Below, one piece after another: positions 44,453 to 54,900 of a stretch of DNA of 64,000 nt. Made by a program: the position numbers and the translations under genes. Origin of the DNA: Roseobacter weihaiensis (GTDB lineage: Bacteria > Pseudomonadota > Alphaproteobacteria > Rhodobacterales > Rhodobacteraceae); the NCBI RefSeq assembly GCF_020622345.1, contig NZ_JACNMO010000017.1:1-64000 (forward strand). The letters are read 5' to 3'. How positions within the stretch are numbered: position 1 is the stretch's first letter; the number at the start of each line of letters is the position of its first letter. The notes under the pieces were generated by a model. That model searched no databases. It was not told the DNA's origin and saw only the letters and a list, made by a program, of their open reading frames with translations.

Positions 44453-45058
44453 TCAGACCCAGGGGCGCGTTTGCGCAGCCGTGGCTTCGAACGCATCGAT
44501 TGCCGGTGCTTTCTCCATCGTCAGGCCGATATCGTCGAGGCCTTCCATCAGACAGTGCTTTTTGAACGGGTCGACCTCAAATGTCATCGTCTCGCCGTCG
44601 GAGGTGGTCACCGTCTGCGTCTCAAGATCTACGGTGATGCGGGCGTTTGCGCCTTTTTCCGCGTCCTTCATGAGCACATCAACCTGTTCCTGGGGCAGTG
44701 CGATTGGCAAAATCCCGTTCTTGAAGCAGTTGTTGTAGAAGATATCGGCAAAGGAGGGCGCGATCACACAGCGAATGCCGAAGTCCTTGATCGCCCAGGG
44801 CGCATGCTCACGCGAGGACCCGCAGCCAAAGTTATCGCCCGCCACGAGGATTTCCGCATCGCGGTAGGCATCCTTGTTCAGAACGAAATCGGGGATCTCC
44901 CTGCCATCATCGTCGTATCGCATCTCGTCAAAAAGGTTCACGCCAAGGCCCGAGCGTTTGATGGTTTTCAGGAACTGCTTTGGAATGATCATATCGGTAT
45001 CGATGTTGATCATGGGCATCGGTGCGGCGATGCCGGTCAGGGTGTTGAACTTGTCCAT
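44453..45058 (-). CDS. leuD: 3-isopropylmalate dehydratase small subunit LeuD
   Basis: This 201-residue protein has [20 protein letters not shown] near 21-40 and [20 protein letters not shown] near 74-93, the swivelling-domain motif of aconitase-type enzymes. It forms the isomerase with LeuC. Although leuC is on the same strand upstream, a secreted protein gene sits between them, so the usual adjacent leuCD arrangement is broken. The start has a GAGAG site in front. Confidence 0.96.
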   Translation of the reverse strand: MDKFNTLTGIAAPMPMINIDTDMIIPKQFLKTIKRSGLGVNLFDEMRYDDDGREIPDFVLNKDAYRDAEILVAGDNFGCGSSREHAPWAIKDFGIRCVIAPSFADIFYNNCFKNGILPIALPQEQVDVLMKDAEKGANARITVDLETQTVTTSDGETMTFEVDPFKKHCLMEGLDDIGLTMEKAPAIDAFEATAAQTRPWV

Positions 45059-45226
45059 TTGCTCTCTCCTCGTCGACTCGGGCTGGCTGTCGAAGGTGGT
45101 GCCTCGTCAGGTAGAGGTGATGCCGGAAATCAGGGCCTTTTGCAATCACTGCATCGAGAACCAATGTATTTTGCATGAAAAAAGGGCGGCGCAAAAGCAC
45201 CGCCCTTTCTGCATTCCAGCCTGCGC

Positions 45227-46024
45227 TTAGGCGGCTGGCTTTTTAAAGCGCTTCAGAGCGCCCAGACCGCCAACACCGACCAGGAGCATCCATGCTGCGG
45301 CTGGCAGCGGAACGGCGGGGGGGGTGTCTGTGATCTCTGCGACCAGCTTGCGCTGAACGGCGGTGCCAAAGTCCAGGAAGCTATCCGCTGAGACAAAGAA
45401 CGAGTTTGTCCCGCCAACAACCGAGTTCTGGTAGAAGGCGTTTACGGATGCGCTACCGCCGATGGCGATCCCGTTGATCGCGTCAATGCCGTTGGCCAGT
45501 GCGGCATCCCGTGCGCCGGAGGTGCTGATACCGCTGTTCTGCGTGCCATCACCGGACACGTCGATCACATTCCGGGTGCCATTGAAGTCATTGGCGGCGA
45601 AAGTGTTGGGCGCGCCGTTGACAATATAGTCAATCGCGGAGCCAGGCGCTGTGCTTCCGAAGTATGGGCGTGTCAGAGCATTGAGTGCTGTTGCAAACGC
45701 ACCCGCGGCACCGTTGCTGTCAATAAGCGTCCAATCAATAGATTGAGCTTGCTGACCAGCGCCGGACCAAAACACGACGCTTGCAGCAATTGAGCCGAGT
45801 GCTCCGCTGCCAATAGCATTTTGAACAGCAGCACTGTTGAAAGCGTCGACATAGCCCTGAAGCTGAAGGTTGTATTCGGTTGTGTTTACGCTGCCGGATA
45901 CGTCAATCAACAAGGCCAGCTCGAGGTCAACGTCCACAGGTGCTGCTTGGGCCTGGATTGGCAGTGCAACTGCGACTGCCGCAGCCAATGCCATTGATAT
46001 GTTTCGAAATTTACTGACAAACAT
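45227..46024 (-). CDS. DUF1194 vWA-like secreted protein with VPLPA-CTERM sorting tail
   Basis: This 265-residue protein has a signal peptide (cleavage near QAQA|APVD). The vWA-like DUF1194 core has LALLIDVSGSVNTTEYNLQL near 36-55 with the DxSxS metal site, and VIDVSGDGTQNSG near 157-169. The C-terminus is VPLPAAAWMLLVGVGGLGAL followed by KRFKK: the VPLPA motif, a membrane helix and a basic tail, read by an exosortase-like enzyme in Rhodobacterales. It is probably anchored or released at the cell surface. It lies between leuD and leuC. Confidence 0.88.
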   Translation of the reverse strand: MFVSKFRNISMALAAAVAVALPIQAQAAPVDVDLELALLIDVSGSVNTTEYNLQLQGYVDAFNSAAVQNAIGSGALGSIAASVVFWSGAGQQAQSIDWTLIDSNGAAGAFATALNALTRPYFGSTAPGSAIDYIVNGAPNTFAANDFNGTRNVIDVSGDGTQNSGISTSGARDAALANGIDAINGIAIGGSASVNAFYQNSVVGGTNSFFVSADSFLDFGTAVQRKLVAEITDTPPAVPLPAAAWMLLVGVGGLGALKRFKKPAA

Positions 46025-46325
46025 TCTTGTCTCCTTATTAATGTTTTAAAATAGATCGCTATTCAATCCAACGAACCAACTATCTAAACACGCCTTCAAT
46101 ACCAAGCGTGGTGTAATAAAGGCTGTCACTGTTTAAACAGCTCCCCGCCAACAGCTTAGCGGGGAGTCATAATTGTGGCAAGGAACTGTTAACGCTACCC
46201 GGAAAAATAAATCTCTTTTTAACCAGTTGGTTGCGCATTCTTTCCCGTAAGCGTTGTGTTGTTTGCCGAAAAACCTGTATCGGGCAGCCTGTTTACAATA
46301 GGCAACAAGATCACAATTGGGTGAT
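46025..46325. other. Intergenic region between leuC and the VPLPA-CTERM gene
   Basis: This 301-base region contains the hairpin at 46141-46166 and an AT-rich stretch at 46030-46080 close to the secreted protein start, which probably carries its promoter. No gene was recognised. Confidence 0.45.
46141..46166 (-). terminator. Hairpin downstream of leuC
   Basis: CTCCCCGC (46141-46148) pairs perfectly with GCGGGGAG (46159-46166) over a 10-base loop, about 160 bases after the leuC stop. There is a short T-stretch (CTGTTTAAACAG) beyond it in the minus sense. It probably ends the leuC transcript before the secreted protein gene. Confidence 0.5.
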
Positions 46326-47732
46326 TCAGCTGAGCTTCCGGACGTCGGTCAACCTGCCTGTGAGAGCGGCAGCGGCTGCCATGGCAGGAGACATCAGGTG
46401 GGTCCGCCCGCCACGGCCTTGGCGGCCTTCGAAATTGCGGTTCGATGTGGCCGCGCAGCGTTCACCGGGGGCAAGCTGATCCGGGTTCATCGCAAGGCAC
46501 ATGGAACAGCCTGCCAGACGCCATTCGAACCCGGCCTCGATGAAGATATCGGCCAGACCTTCCTCTTCGGCCTGGGCCCGGACAAGACCTGAGCCCGGCA
46601 CGACCATGGCGCGCAGCCCCTCTTTCTTTTTCTTGCCCTTGAGAATCGCGGCCGCTGCGCGCAGGTCCTCGATACGGCCATTGGTACAGGACCCGATGAA
46701 AACGGTATCGATCTCAACTTCCGCCAGCGGCGTGCCCGGTGTCAGCCCCATATACTCAAGCGAACGTTGCGCAGCCCCGACCTTGCCACCCTCAAAATCC
46801 TCGGCAGCAGGCACGTTGGCGGTGATGGGCAGCACATCCTCGGGCGAGGTGCCCCATGTGACCACGGGTGCGATGTCTTCGCCCTTCAGCGTGATGACCT
46901 TGTCCCATTCGGCGTCATCGTCTGAATAAAGTGTTTTCCACCATTCCATGGCCGCTTCCCATTGCGCGCCCTTGGGAGCATGCGGACGGCCCATGCAGTA
47001 TTCAAAGGTCTTTTCGTCAGGGGCGATCAGGCCCGCGCGCGCGCCGCCTTCGATGGCCATGTTGCAGACCGTCATGCGGCCCTCCATGGAAAGATCCCGG
47101 ATCGCCTCGCCGCAGTATTCGATCACGTAACCGGTGCCGCCTGCAGTGCCGGTCGCCCCGATGACTGACAGGGTAATGTCCTTGGCGGTCACGCCGGGGC
47201 GCAGCTTGCCGGTGACCTCCACCTTCATGTTCTTGGATTTCTTCTGGATCAGTGTCTGCGTGGCCAGCACATGCTCGACTTCCGAGGTGCCGATGCCATG
47301 GGCCAGCGCCCCAAAGGCCCCGTGGGTTGCGGTGTGACTGTCGCCGCAAACGACCGTCATGCCGGGCAGGGTCCAGCCCTGTTCAGGGCCCACGATGTGC
47401 ACAATGCCTTGGCGAATGTCGGACACCGGATAGTAGTGAATGCCAAAATCCTTGGCGTTCTTGTCCAGTGCTGCAACCTGTATCGCACTGTCTTCGGTCA
47501 TGTTTGAAGGATCTTCGCGCCCGGCAGTGGTGGGCACGTTGTGGTCCGGCACCGCGATGGTCTTTTCCGGCGCGCGAACCTTGCGGCCCGTCATGCGCAG
47601 GCCTTCGAAAGCCTGCGGTGAGGTCACCTCATGCACAAGATGGCGGTCAATATAGAGCAGGCAGGTGCCATCCTCGGCTTCATGCGCGACATGGGCATCC
47701 CAGATTTTATCATAAAGTGTTTTGGGGGACAT
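46326..47732 (-). CDS. leuC: 3-isopropylmalate dehydratase large subunit LeuC
   Basis: This 468-residue aconitase-family enzyme starts [19 protein letters not shown]. The iron-sulfur ligands are in [18 protein letters not shown] and [14 protein letters not shown], giving the three cysteines of a [4Fe-4S] cluster. [21 protein letters not shown] near 130-150 is another signature. With LeuD it isomerises 2- to 3-isopropylmalate. It is a single gene in its transcript, as far as the flanking hairpin indicates. Confidence 0.97.
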   Translation of the reverse strand: MSPKTLYDKIWDAHVAHEAEDGTCLLYIDRHLVHEVTSPQAFEGLRMTGRKVRAPEKTIAVPDHNVPTTAGREDPSNMTEDSAIQVAALDKNAKDFGIHYYPVSDIRQGIVHIVGPEQGWTLPGMTVVCGDSHTATHGAFGALAHGIGTSEVEHVLATQTLIQKKSKNMKVEVTGKLRPGVTAKDITLSVIGATGTAGGTGYVIEYCGEAIRDLSMEGRMTVCNMAIEGGARAGLIAPDEKTFEYCMGRPHAPKGAQWEAAMEWWKTLYSDDDAEWDKVITLKGEDIAPVVTWGTSPEDVLPITANVPAAEDFEGGKVGAAQRSLEYMGLTPGTPLAEVEIDTVFIGSCTNGRIEDLRAAAAILKGKKKKEGLRAMVVPGSGLVRAQAEEEGLADIFIEAGFEWRLAGCSMCLAMNPDQLAPGERCAATSNRNFEGRQGRGGRTHLMSPAMAAAAALTGRLTDVRKLS

Positions 47733-47965
47733 CGGTCCTCTCCCGTACAGTTGAAAGTGGTCAGTTTGGCGTGGTGCGGGCGTTTATAGTCGCGCGAGCA
47801 CGGTATGGGTTGCCCCGAAGAAGCGTTCGCGCAGCCGGGCGCGGTCATCCATATCAATGATACGTGTCATAGGCTTCAGATACAGTGCCTGAGGGCGTGC
47901 CGCAAGGGTTGCCGGGTTGTGAGTAATGCAGGTCTGTGTCACCTTTCCGGGAAAGAGGAGAGCAG

Positions 47966-49357
47966 ATGGAGCCGGAAGAAGAAGCCTTTGCCGCCGCGTT
48001 GATGTCGGTTGACGAGATATGGTTCCTCTTCACCACGTTTTTGCAAAGCATTCTGACGCCGGGGTGGCGGCAAAATCAGATCCTGATCGTTATCGGGCTG
48101 GCAGTGCTTTGCTACGGTCTGCATATCATCTCCGGCCGGATCATCGACAACCAGGTGCGTGCGCGCGAAGGCTGGTCCAAATGGCAGTTGCGCATGATCG
48201 TACAGATCAAGCGGCGCATGGGGCTGATCCTCTTTGCGCTGATCGCGAGCAGCGTATACCTCATCATGCAGCAGATCACCTGGCCGTCGCGCTCCTATTT
48301 CATCGGACTTGCCGCGACGCTGGCGGTGGTTTGGACAGGCATCGCCTATGCGGCGAGGTTGGTGCGCAACCGCTTTCTGCGCCGGCTGGTGACCTGGGGG
48401 CTCTGGATCTACGCCACCCTCTATTTTGTTGGCGTCTCCGACGAAGTTGCTGAATTCCTCGACGATCTGGCGCTGGATGTGGGTGATTTTCATCTGTCCC
48501 TGCTGACCCTGATCATGGCCGCGGTGGTGATCGGTGTGCTGTTCACCGTTGCGCGGCTGATCAGCTCGACTACCGCCGCCAGCATCCGCAAAAACGAAGA
48601 CATCAGCCCGTCGATGCAGGTGCTTGCCGTCAAGGCGGTGCAGATCACGCTTTATGGTCTGGCCTTCTTCATGGCGATCCAGGCGGTGGGGATCGATCTC
48701 ACCGGGCTTGCCGTGCTCTCGGGCGCAATCGGTGTGGGCCTCGGGTTTGGTCTGCAAAAGGTTGTGTCGAACCTCGTGTCGGGCGTCATCATCCTGCTCG
48801 ACAAGTCGATCAAGCCGGGCGATGTGATCAGCCTCGGCGAGACGTTCGGCTGGATCAACAGTCTCGGCGCGCGCTACGTCAGTGTGGTGACCCGTGACGG
48901 GCGTGAATACCTGATCCCCAACGAAGACCTCATCACCGGGCAGGTGGTGAACTGGTCGCATTCCGATGAATATGTGCGGCTCGACATCTTTTTCGGCACG
49001 TCTTACGGCTGTGATCCGCATCAGGTGCGCGCCCTCGCCATCGAGGCTGCCGCTGACGTCAGCAGGGTGTTGGTGCATCCCAGAAAGCCGGTGTGCCATA
49101 TTGTCGGGTTTGGCGACAGTTCGGTGGACTACATCCTGCGCTTCTGGATTCGCGATCCGACCGGGGGGCTGACGAACATCCGGGGCAACGTCTACCTCGC
49201 CCTTTGGGATGCCTTCAAAGAAAACAACATCTCGATCCCCTTCCCACAACGCGAAGTACGATTGTTGAATAAAGCCGACGGCTTGCCGAAAGAGGATGCA
49301 GAGCTAAACTTTGACGCGCACAGCAGCCGGGAGCGCGAGGATGGCGCAAAAAACTGA
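47966..49357 (+). CDS. Mechanosensitive ion channel of the MscS family
   Basis: This 463-residue protein starts at ATG 47966, with GAGGAG upstream. Six hydrophobic segments precede the MscS core. The pore helix is LAVLSGAIGVGLGFGLQKVV followed by SNLVSGVIILLDKSIKPGD, where the Gly/Ala pattern and the beta-domain entry are typical. The cytoplasmic part carries YVSVVTRDGREYLIPNEDLI and TGQVVNWSHSDE. The longer N-terminus is usual in larger MscS homologues. It releases solutes under osmotic downshock. It overlaps the next gene by 17 bases. Confidence 0.92.
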   Translation: MEPEEEAFAAALMSVDEIWFLFTTFLQSILTPGWRQNQILIVIGLAVLCYGLHIISGRIIDNQVRAREGWSKWQLRMIVQIKRRMGLILFALIASSVYLIMQQITWPSRSYFIGLAATLAVVWTGIAYAARLVRNRFLRRLVTWGLWIYATLYFVGVSDEVAEFLDDLALDVGDFHLSLLTLIMAAVVIGVLFTVARLISSTTAASIRKNEDISPSMQVLAVKAVQITLYGLAFFMAIQAVGIDLTGLAVLSGAIGVGLGFGLQKVVSNLVSGVIILLDKSIKPGDVISLGETFGWINSLGARYVSVVTRDGREYLIPNEDLITGQVVNWSHSDEYVRLDIFFGTSYGCDPHQVRALAIEAAADVSRVLVHPRKPVCHIVGFGDSSVDYILRFWIRDPTGGLTNIRGNVYLALWDAFKENNISIPFPQREVRLLNKADGLPKEDAELNFDAHSSREREDGAKN

Positions 49358-50081
49358 CATTGTCCTTGTTCTGGGGAGCGGACCAAATGCCAAGGAGGCG
49401 GCGACCCTCGACCGCGCATCCTTCGACCGGATCGTTGCCATCAACAATGCCTGGCAGGTGCGTGCGGACTGGGATGACCTGATCTATCCGGAGGATTTCC
49501 CGGCAGCACGGCGGCCGACCTGCCGCCAGCCCACACAGCGCTTTATCGAAGCGGATCAATTCGTGCCGACCCAGAACGCCTATGGCGGGTTTGTCTATGC
49601 CGGCGGCACCATGGCCTTTACAGCGGGGTATTGGGTGCTGCATGCTCTGCGCCCCAAGGTGATGGCGTTTCTGGGCTGCGATATGGTCTACCCCAAGTCC
49701 GGACCCACGCATTTTTACGGCACCGGGACGGCAGACCCTCTGCGCCCGGATATTACTTTGCAGGACCTTGGCGCGAAATCGGCCCGGCTGGGCCTGATGG
49801 CGGCGACACAGGGCTGCCGATGCGTGAACCTCTCCACCGCAGCGAGCGAATTGCTGTTTGAGCGGGTAAACCCTGCGCACCTGCGCGACCTGCCGGGTGA
49901 CGTGCCGGACACAACGGCGATGGCGGTCCCTCTCCAGCAGGAAGAGGAGCTGAAATACTTTGTGCCGACAGGCCGTTACTGGGAAGAAGAGGCTCGCTTT
50001 GACCCCGCGGCCCTTGCCCGGCTCGATGTGGCCTGGCGCGCGGCATGGTCTGGTGCGACCGGCGCGAGTTGTGCGGCCTAG
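49341..50081 (+). CDS. Conserved protein of unknown function with Rossmann-like start
   Basis: This 246-residue protein from ATG 49341 begins MAQKTDIVLVLGSGPNAKEA, a GSGPS-like nucleotide-binding pattern reminiscent of DUF115/glycosyltransferase-like proteins, and contains VYAGGTMAFTAGYWVLHALR and FLGCDMVYPKSGPTHFYGTG. The GCDM..KSGPTHFYG part may be an active-site loop. I do not recognise a characterised member. It overlaps the MscS gene by 17 bases, so it is probably translated from the same message. Confidence 0.7.
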   Translation: MAQKTDIVLVLGSGPNAKEAATLDRASFDRIVAINNAWQVRADWDDLIYPEDFPAARRPTCRQPTQRFIEADQFVPTQNAYGGFVYAGGTMAFTAGYWVLHALRPKVMAFLGCDMVYPKSGPTHFYGTGTADPLRPDITLQDLGAKSARLGLMAATQGCRCVNLSTAASELLFERVNPAHLRDLPGDVPDTTAMAVPLQQEEELKYFVPTGRYWEEEARFDPAALARLDVAWRAAWSGATGASCAA

Positions 50082-50203
50082 GGCATTGAAACCCGCTGCC
50101 GCACGGTCTGTTTCCCAAGCCGTCATTGAATTGTTGCAAGCATATTGCTAGATTCGCAGCATCCCCAGCGCCGGGGGTCCGGCGGCGCGTTTTAAGGAGG
50201 ACG

Positions 50204-50260
50204 ATGTCCTGTCAATGCATGCTGATGCAGCAAATGCTGTGCATACCGAGGCTGCGGTAA
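50204..50260 (+). other. Possible 18-codon leader ORF in front of rsfS
   Basis: AAGGAGG at 50194-50200 is followed three bases later by ATG 50204. The frame encodes MSCQCMLMQQMLCIPRLR and stops at TAA 50258-50260. That TAA overlaps an in-frame rsfS ATG at 50260 (TAATG), the pattern of translational coupling. A GC hairpin (50169-50174 with 50179-50184) lies just upstream. It could be a real leader or chance overlap with the rsfS N-terminus. Confidence 0.35.
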
Positions 50261-50628
50261 TGTCTGCCGCGACCGATACAGCCACAAGCGACCAGTTGTT
50301 GGCGACAATCCTGAAATCCCTGAATGACGACAAAGCCGAAGATATCGTGCAGATCGATCTGCGCGGTAAGACGGAGATTGGCGACTATATGGTGATCTGT
50401 TCCGGGCGCTCGACCCGGCAGGTGGCTGCGATCTCTGAAAAGCTGGCCCAGACCGTCAAGGATGATTTCGGGCGGGTTGCCAAGATGGAAGGCAAAGACA
50501 CCGGCGATTGGGTATTGATCGACACGGGCGACGTGATTGTGCACGTGTTCCGCCCCGAGGTGCGTGAATTCTATCAGCTGGAGAAGATGTGGCAGCCCAT
50601 GGGTGGACCCGAGGCCGCGGCAAACTAG
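50215..50628 (+). CDS. rsfS: Ribosome silencing factor RsfS
   Basis: This is an Iojap-family protein of 137 residues if started at ATG 50215, or 122 if started at ATG 50260 (MSAATDT), which fits the family better. The core reads DKAEDIVQIDLRGKTEIGDY and MVICSGRSTRQVAAISEKL, with DTGDVIVHVFRPEVREFYQL near the end. It binds ribosomal protein uL14 and blocks subunit joining in stationary phase. It is 23 bases upstream of rlmH, the usual pairing. Confidence 0.93.
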   Translation: MHADAANAVHTEAAVMSAATDTATSDQLLATILKSLNDDKAEDIVQIDLRGKTEIGDYMVICSGRSTRQVAAISEKLAQTVKDDFGRVAKMEGKDTGDWVLIDTGDVIVHVFRPEVREFYQLEKMWQPMGGPEAAAN

Positions 50629-50651
50629 TCCGCGTCACCTGAGGAGAACCC

Positions 50652-51122
50652 ATGCGTGTGCATGTGATCGCGGTCGGGCGTCTGCGCGCCGGACCGGAAA
50701 AGGACCTTGTCGGCGATTATCTGACCCGTTTTGACCGAACCGGCCGCGCCCTGGGGCTTGGACCTGCGCGCCTGGTTGAAGTCGATGACCGCAAGGGCGG
50801 GGGGCTGGCTGGCGAGGCCGCACTGCTCCGCGCCGCGGTGCCCAAAGGCGCGGTGCTCGGGGTGCTTGACGAGCGGGGCAAGATCGAAAGCTCACCTGAT
50901 TTTGCACAGCGCCTGGCGGGCTGGCGCGATCAGGGGCAGGGGGATCTGGCGCTTTTGATTGGCGGAGCGGATGGTCTGGCGCCCGATCTGCGCCGCGATG
51001 CTGATTTCGCGCTGTCCTTTGGCAAGATGGTCTGGCCCCATATGCTGGTTCGGGTCATGCTGTCCGAGCAGCTTTACCGCGCTGCATCCATTCTGGCCGG
51101 TGCCCCTTATCACCGGGTGTGA
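50652..51122 (+). CDS. rlmH: 23S rRNA pseudouridine-1915 N3-methyltransferase RlmH
   Basis: This SPOUT methyltransferase has 156 residues. LALLIGGADGLAPDL near 99-113 is the SAM-binding knot, and LSFGKMVWPHMLVRVMLSEQ LYRAASILAGAPYHR is the conserved C-terminus ending in the catalytic YHR region. It methylates pseudouridine 1915 of 23S rRNA. The ATG has GAGGAG upstream. It ends the rsfS-rlmH unit. Confidence 0.96.
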   Translation: MRVHVIAVGRLRAGPEKDLVGDYLTRFDRTGRALGLGPARLVEVDDRKGGGLAGEAALLRAAVPKGAVLGVLDERGKIESSPDFAQRLAGWRDQGQGDLALLIGGADGLAPDLRRDADFALSFGKMVWPHMLVRVMLSEQLYRAASILAGAPYHRV

Positions 51123-51256
51123 GAGGACGGCTTCCGGAGCATTCAAGAGCGGCTTACCAGCTACAGCGGTAGACGAATTCAAAGCGGCAGGCACAGTGTT
51201 AAGTGGCCTCCTCTCCCAGATCAGTGAAAGAAGCGGGCCAACCGATCACTATCCGA

Positions 51257-51655
51257 TTACGGCAACAGGTCATCGATCAAGTCTGTGAGTTCGTCAGGCG
51301 AAAAAGGCTTATTGATCGATACCGTCGCCCCAAGCGCTTCTGCCGTTGTCAATGCGCCTTGCATGCCGGGGTAGCTCGTAGCCCCTGACATTGCAATGAT
51401 CGGCACGGAGCGAGCCGATTCTGACGACATGCCTCTGATACGGGATATAAGGAGCAATCCGCCATCTGGAATGGATTTTTGATCTTGCTTAATAATTATG
51501 TCGGTCAAGACAACATCCGCGCCGTGCTTTTCAAAATAGGACTGTGCCGAGGCTCCATCAAACCTCAAGACGACAGAGTGACCGGCTTCTTCCAGGGAAG
51601 CCCGCAATAGCTCGCCGAATGCGATGTCATCCTCCATTACCAGAATTCTTGCCAA
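51257..51655 (-). CDS. Single-domain response regulator, probable TTG start
   Basis: This CheY-like receiver has 132 residues from TTG 51655 (MARILVMEDDIAFGELLRAS), with GGAGG nine bases upstream. A longer frame to 51802 adds residues unlike a receiver. The acidic pair is in MEDD, the phosphorylation site is D52 (VVLTDIII), Ser is in AMSGA and Lys in INKPFSP. It has no output domain, so it may act in a phosphorelay or by protein contact. It is divergent from the large hybrid kinase gene. Confidence 0.8.
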   Translation of the reverse strand: MARILVMEDDIAFGELLRASLEEAGHSVVLRFDGASAQSYFEKHGADVVLTDIIIKQDQKSIPDGGLLLISRIRGMSSESARSVPIIAMSGATSYPGMQGALTTAEALGATVSINKPFSPDELTDLIDDLLP

Positions 51656-51961
51656 GCCGGGCGACCTCCAGTCAATTGTTGCCTGTTTGCTTTGCAACTC
51701 AGTCTTCCCGGTAGGTAAGAAAAAAGCAGTGAGAAATGCAACCGCAACATGTGGGAAGCTGCTCTCTGGGACGTGATGTGAGCATCCATTCGATCTCCGC
51801 AAAACACGTTTCTGTCGTCAGTCTGAACAAAGAATGCGGGGCATTCCAACGCAGGCCCTGTGGTACGGCTATAACGGGTAAATCACGAACAGAAACACGC
51901 TTTGATTGAATGCATTGAGAAAGACGGGTAAGACAGTGCCGTCAAATGAGATGACCCTAAC
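51656..51961. other. Divergent intergenic region
   Basis: This 306-base region lies between the receiver gene and the hybrid kinase gene and should hold both promoters. No palindrome of note or further gene was seen. Confidence 0.4.
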
Positions 51962-54900
51962 ATGCACTTGATCTTCGTTTTGTTTATCCTGCTGCTGTCG
52001 ACACTTTCGGCGCAGGCGCAAGACGGTCGCGTGGAGCCGCTTGTGGTGTCGTTCCTTCCGATACCACCTTTTGCAGAAAATGGTCCGGATGGTGAACGGG
52101 CAGGGTTCCTTGTGGATTTAGCAGGGCTCATAGGATCGGAAATCGGTATTCCGATCGAATACCTCGATGTGCGCACGTCACAGGAGTTTGTCGAGGCACA
52201 AGCTTCAGGCAAAAGCGACATGATCGCCGGGGTGGCAGCGCTTCCCGCGCTTGTCGCGTCAAATGTGTTTTCCGAACCCGTGGCGACGGAACGTCTGAGA
52301 TTTTCCGTTCTTGAAGAACGCGCGGCCGAGTTCGCAGAGCAACCTGTGACGGGCCAGCGGATTGGCATTGTTCCACCGGCAGTCGGGTCTGAAATACGCT
52401 CCCTTTTTGAGACCAACGAAAGAATTGAATTTCAGAGCCCCGAAGCTGCGGTCATGGGGTTGCTGACTGGGACCGCCGATGCACTTCTGGTTCCAGAGCC
52501 TGCGGTCTATTCGATTGCCAGAAAATCCCGCGTCGATGGCCGCATTCGTTTTGCAGGCGAGCCCCTGCGTCAGGTGGAACGGTTCATAGCACTCCATCAA
52601 AGCAGGGCCGGTCTCATTGGACCCGTGAACGCCGCGATACAGCGGATAAAGGACGACGGACGCCTTAACGCTTTGCTGCTTCGCTATAGCATCATCGTGC
52701 CACCGCCAGCGCCTGCTGTGCTGAAGGTCGGGGTGTTCGATCTGCCTCCCCATATGATGTTGGACGCGGATGGAAATGCATCGGGTTTTGCGATCGACGT
52801 TCTTCGGCAAATCTCTGATCTGGCCGGGTTACGTACAGAGTTTGTACCGATAGACATGCAGGATTTAAATCCGGGGAAAACGCATGACATCATTCCAATA
52901 ATGTCCATTACGGATGAGCGAAAAGAGCTCATGGATTTTGCCTATCCAATTGAGTCCAGTCAATTTTCGATCTTCAAGCGAAAAGGCGAAACCGCCGGGA
53001 TTGGTGGGCTGGAAGACCTCACAGATCAGCGTGTTGCGGTCCTGGATGTCAGTCTGGCCAAAAGCCTGGCCGAAAAGGCGGGTATCGGAGACCTCAAGGT
53101 TTACAGCGATGGCAGCGATATACAAGAGATGCTGTCGGATCTGTTGAATAACGACATAGATGCCATCCTGTTTGAAGTCAGCAATGTCCGAAGTGCCGTT
53201 GCCTCACAAGGTCTTGAGAAAATGATTGCGGAAGTCACCCCGCCGTTTTTTGTCTCCCAAAGAGCGCCGGCTCTAAGGTTCGGCCTCGGCGGCGTTCGGG
53301 AACACCTCAACGCGGTCATACCCGGTTATCTGATTTCGTCAGAATATGCGAACCTCTACCAGAAGTATTTTGGCGAACCGGTGTTCTGGTCACGGACGCG
53401 CGTCATTACCGCCCTGGCAGGTCTTGGCGTATTCTTGTTAGTGATTGCGGGGGCAGTCATAAGTGTAAGCCTGCGCAACAGAGCCCGCCAGGCTGAAAGG
53501 GCCCTGATCATCCGCGATGAATTCGAAACGATATTCAACGTGACCACAAGCGGTATCATCGCCTTGGACAAAGACGGTGAGATCGCCCGCATCAGTAAAC
53601 GTGCAAGACATATGCTGGGCGGGATTTCGGACCTGACCCCATTTGCCTGGCCAGAGGCCATAAAGTTTCTCGAAGCCGAAACCCTGCAACCGCTGGAGGC
53701 GAGCGCCGACCCGGTGCGCCGTATCTTGTCAGGGAACTACTTCACGACTGAGACCCACCTGATGCGACACACGGAATACAGCGAGGAACCACGCTATGTG
53801 CGGGTCAATAGTGCCCTTGTTAACAATGAAAACAGCGCTCTTCAGGTGGTAATTGTGCTCGATGACGTGTCACAGGAGGAGCGTAATCGACAGGTTGTGG
53901 AGCGTAAGAGCCGCCTGGATGCGCTTGGGCAGTTAACCGGGGGCATTGCGCATGATTTCAACAACCTTCTGGCATCACAGCTCTACGCCATCGATCTCGC
54001 GCGCAAGGCAACCGTCGACACCAAGCGGGACAGCTATTTGGAAGTAATTGCAGGATCGATCCAGCGGGGGCGCGCCCTCACATCCCGCCTGCTTGCGTTT
54101 GCACGCAAACAGCCCGGGTTGGCGTCGGTCAAAAAGACGGCTGATATTTTTGATGACTTTGGCGCGCTGGTGCGCCCGATGCTGGAAGCTCATATTGAGT
54201 TGTCATTGGAAACTGAAGATCCGGAACTGCGTCATTATTGCGATCACACACAGTTGGAAACCGCTTTGATGAACCTTGTGCTCAACAGCCGTGACGCGAT
54301 CCTGCGTGCAGGCGAAGGCAGCCGAATTGATATTCGGGCACGCGCGGTACGTTCGCCAAACAAGGATTTGGACAGTCAACAAAGAGCCGCATGCGGCGAT
54401 GCCGCGACGTTGGACGGCTCCACCTTCCGTTACGTTGAGATCAGCGTCGCCGATAATGGCCCCGGCATGGATGACGAGACTTTGGCAAGGTGTACGGACC
54501 CATTCTTCACGACGAAGGATACGAATTCCGGTACTGGATTAGGGCTTGCGATGGTTTACGGGTTTGTACGTCAATCCGATGGAGACTTGCGCATTTACTC
54601 CGAGGTTGATGTCGGCACGACCGTTCAACTGACCCTGCCACGGGGGACCGAACTGGGTACGCGGGAGCTCCCGGTTCCAGAGGAACAAATCGCGCAAGGC
54701 AGTGGTGAAACAATTCTGGTGGTTGAGGATGAATTGCAGCTTCTCGTCATGATCACTGACGTGCTCGAAGATCTCGGATATGAAGTTATCTCGGCAAGGT
54801 CGGGTCAGGATGCGTTGCAGATGATTGCGGATGGCGAGGAATTTGACCTTTTGCTTACGGACATCGTCATGCCCGGCAAGATTGGCGGTTTTGAATTGGC

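Noticed and set aside
47939-49249. 436-codon minus-strand frame opposite the MscS gene
   Set aside because: No recognisable domain and no ribosome site; the plus-strand protein is a clear MscS homologue.
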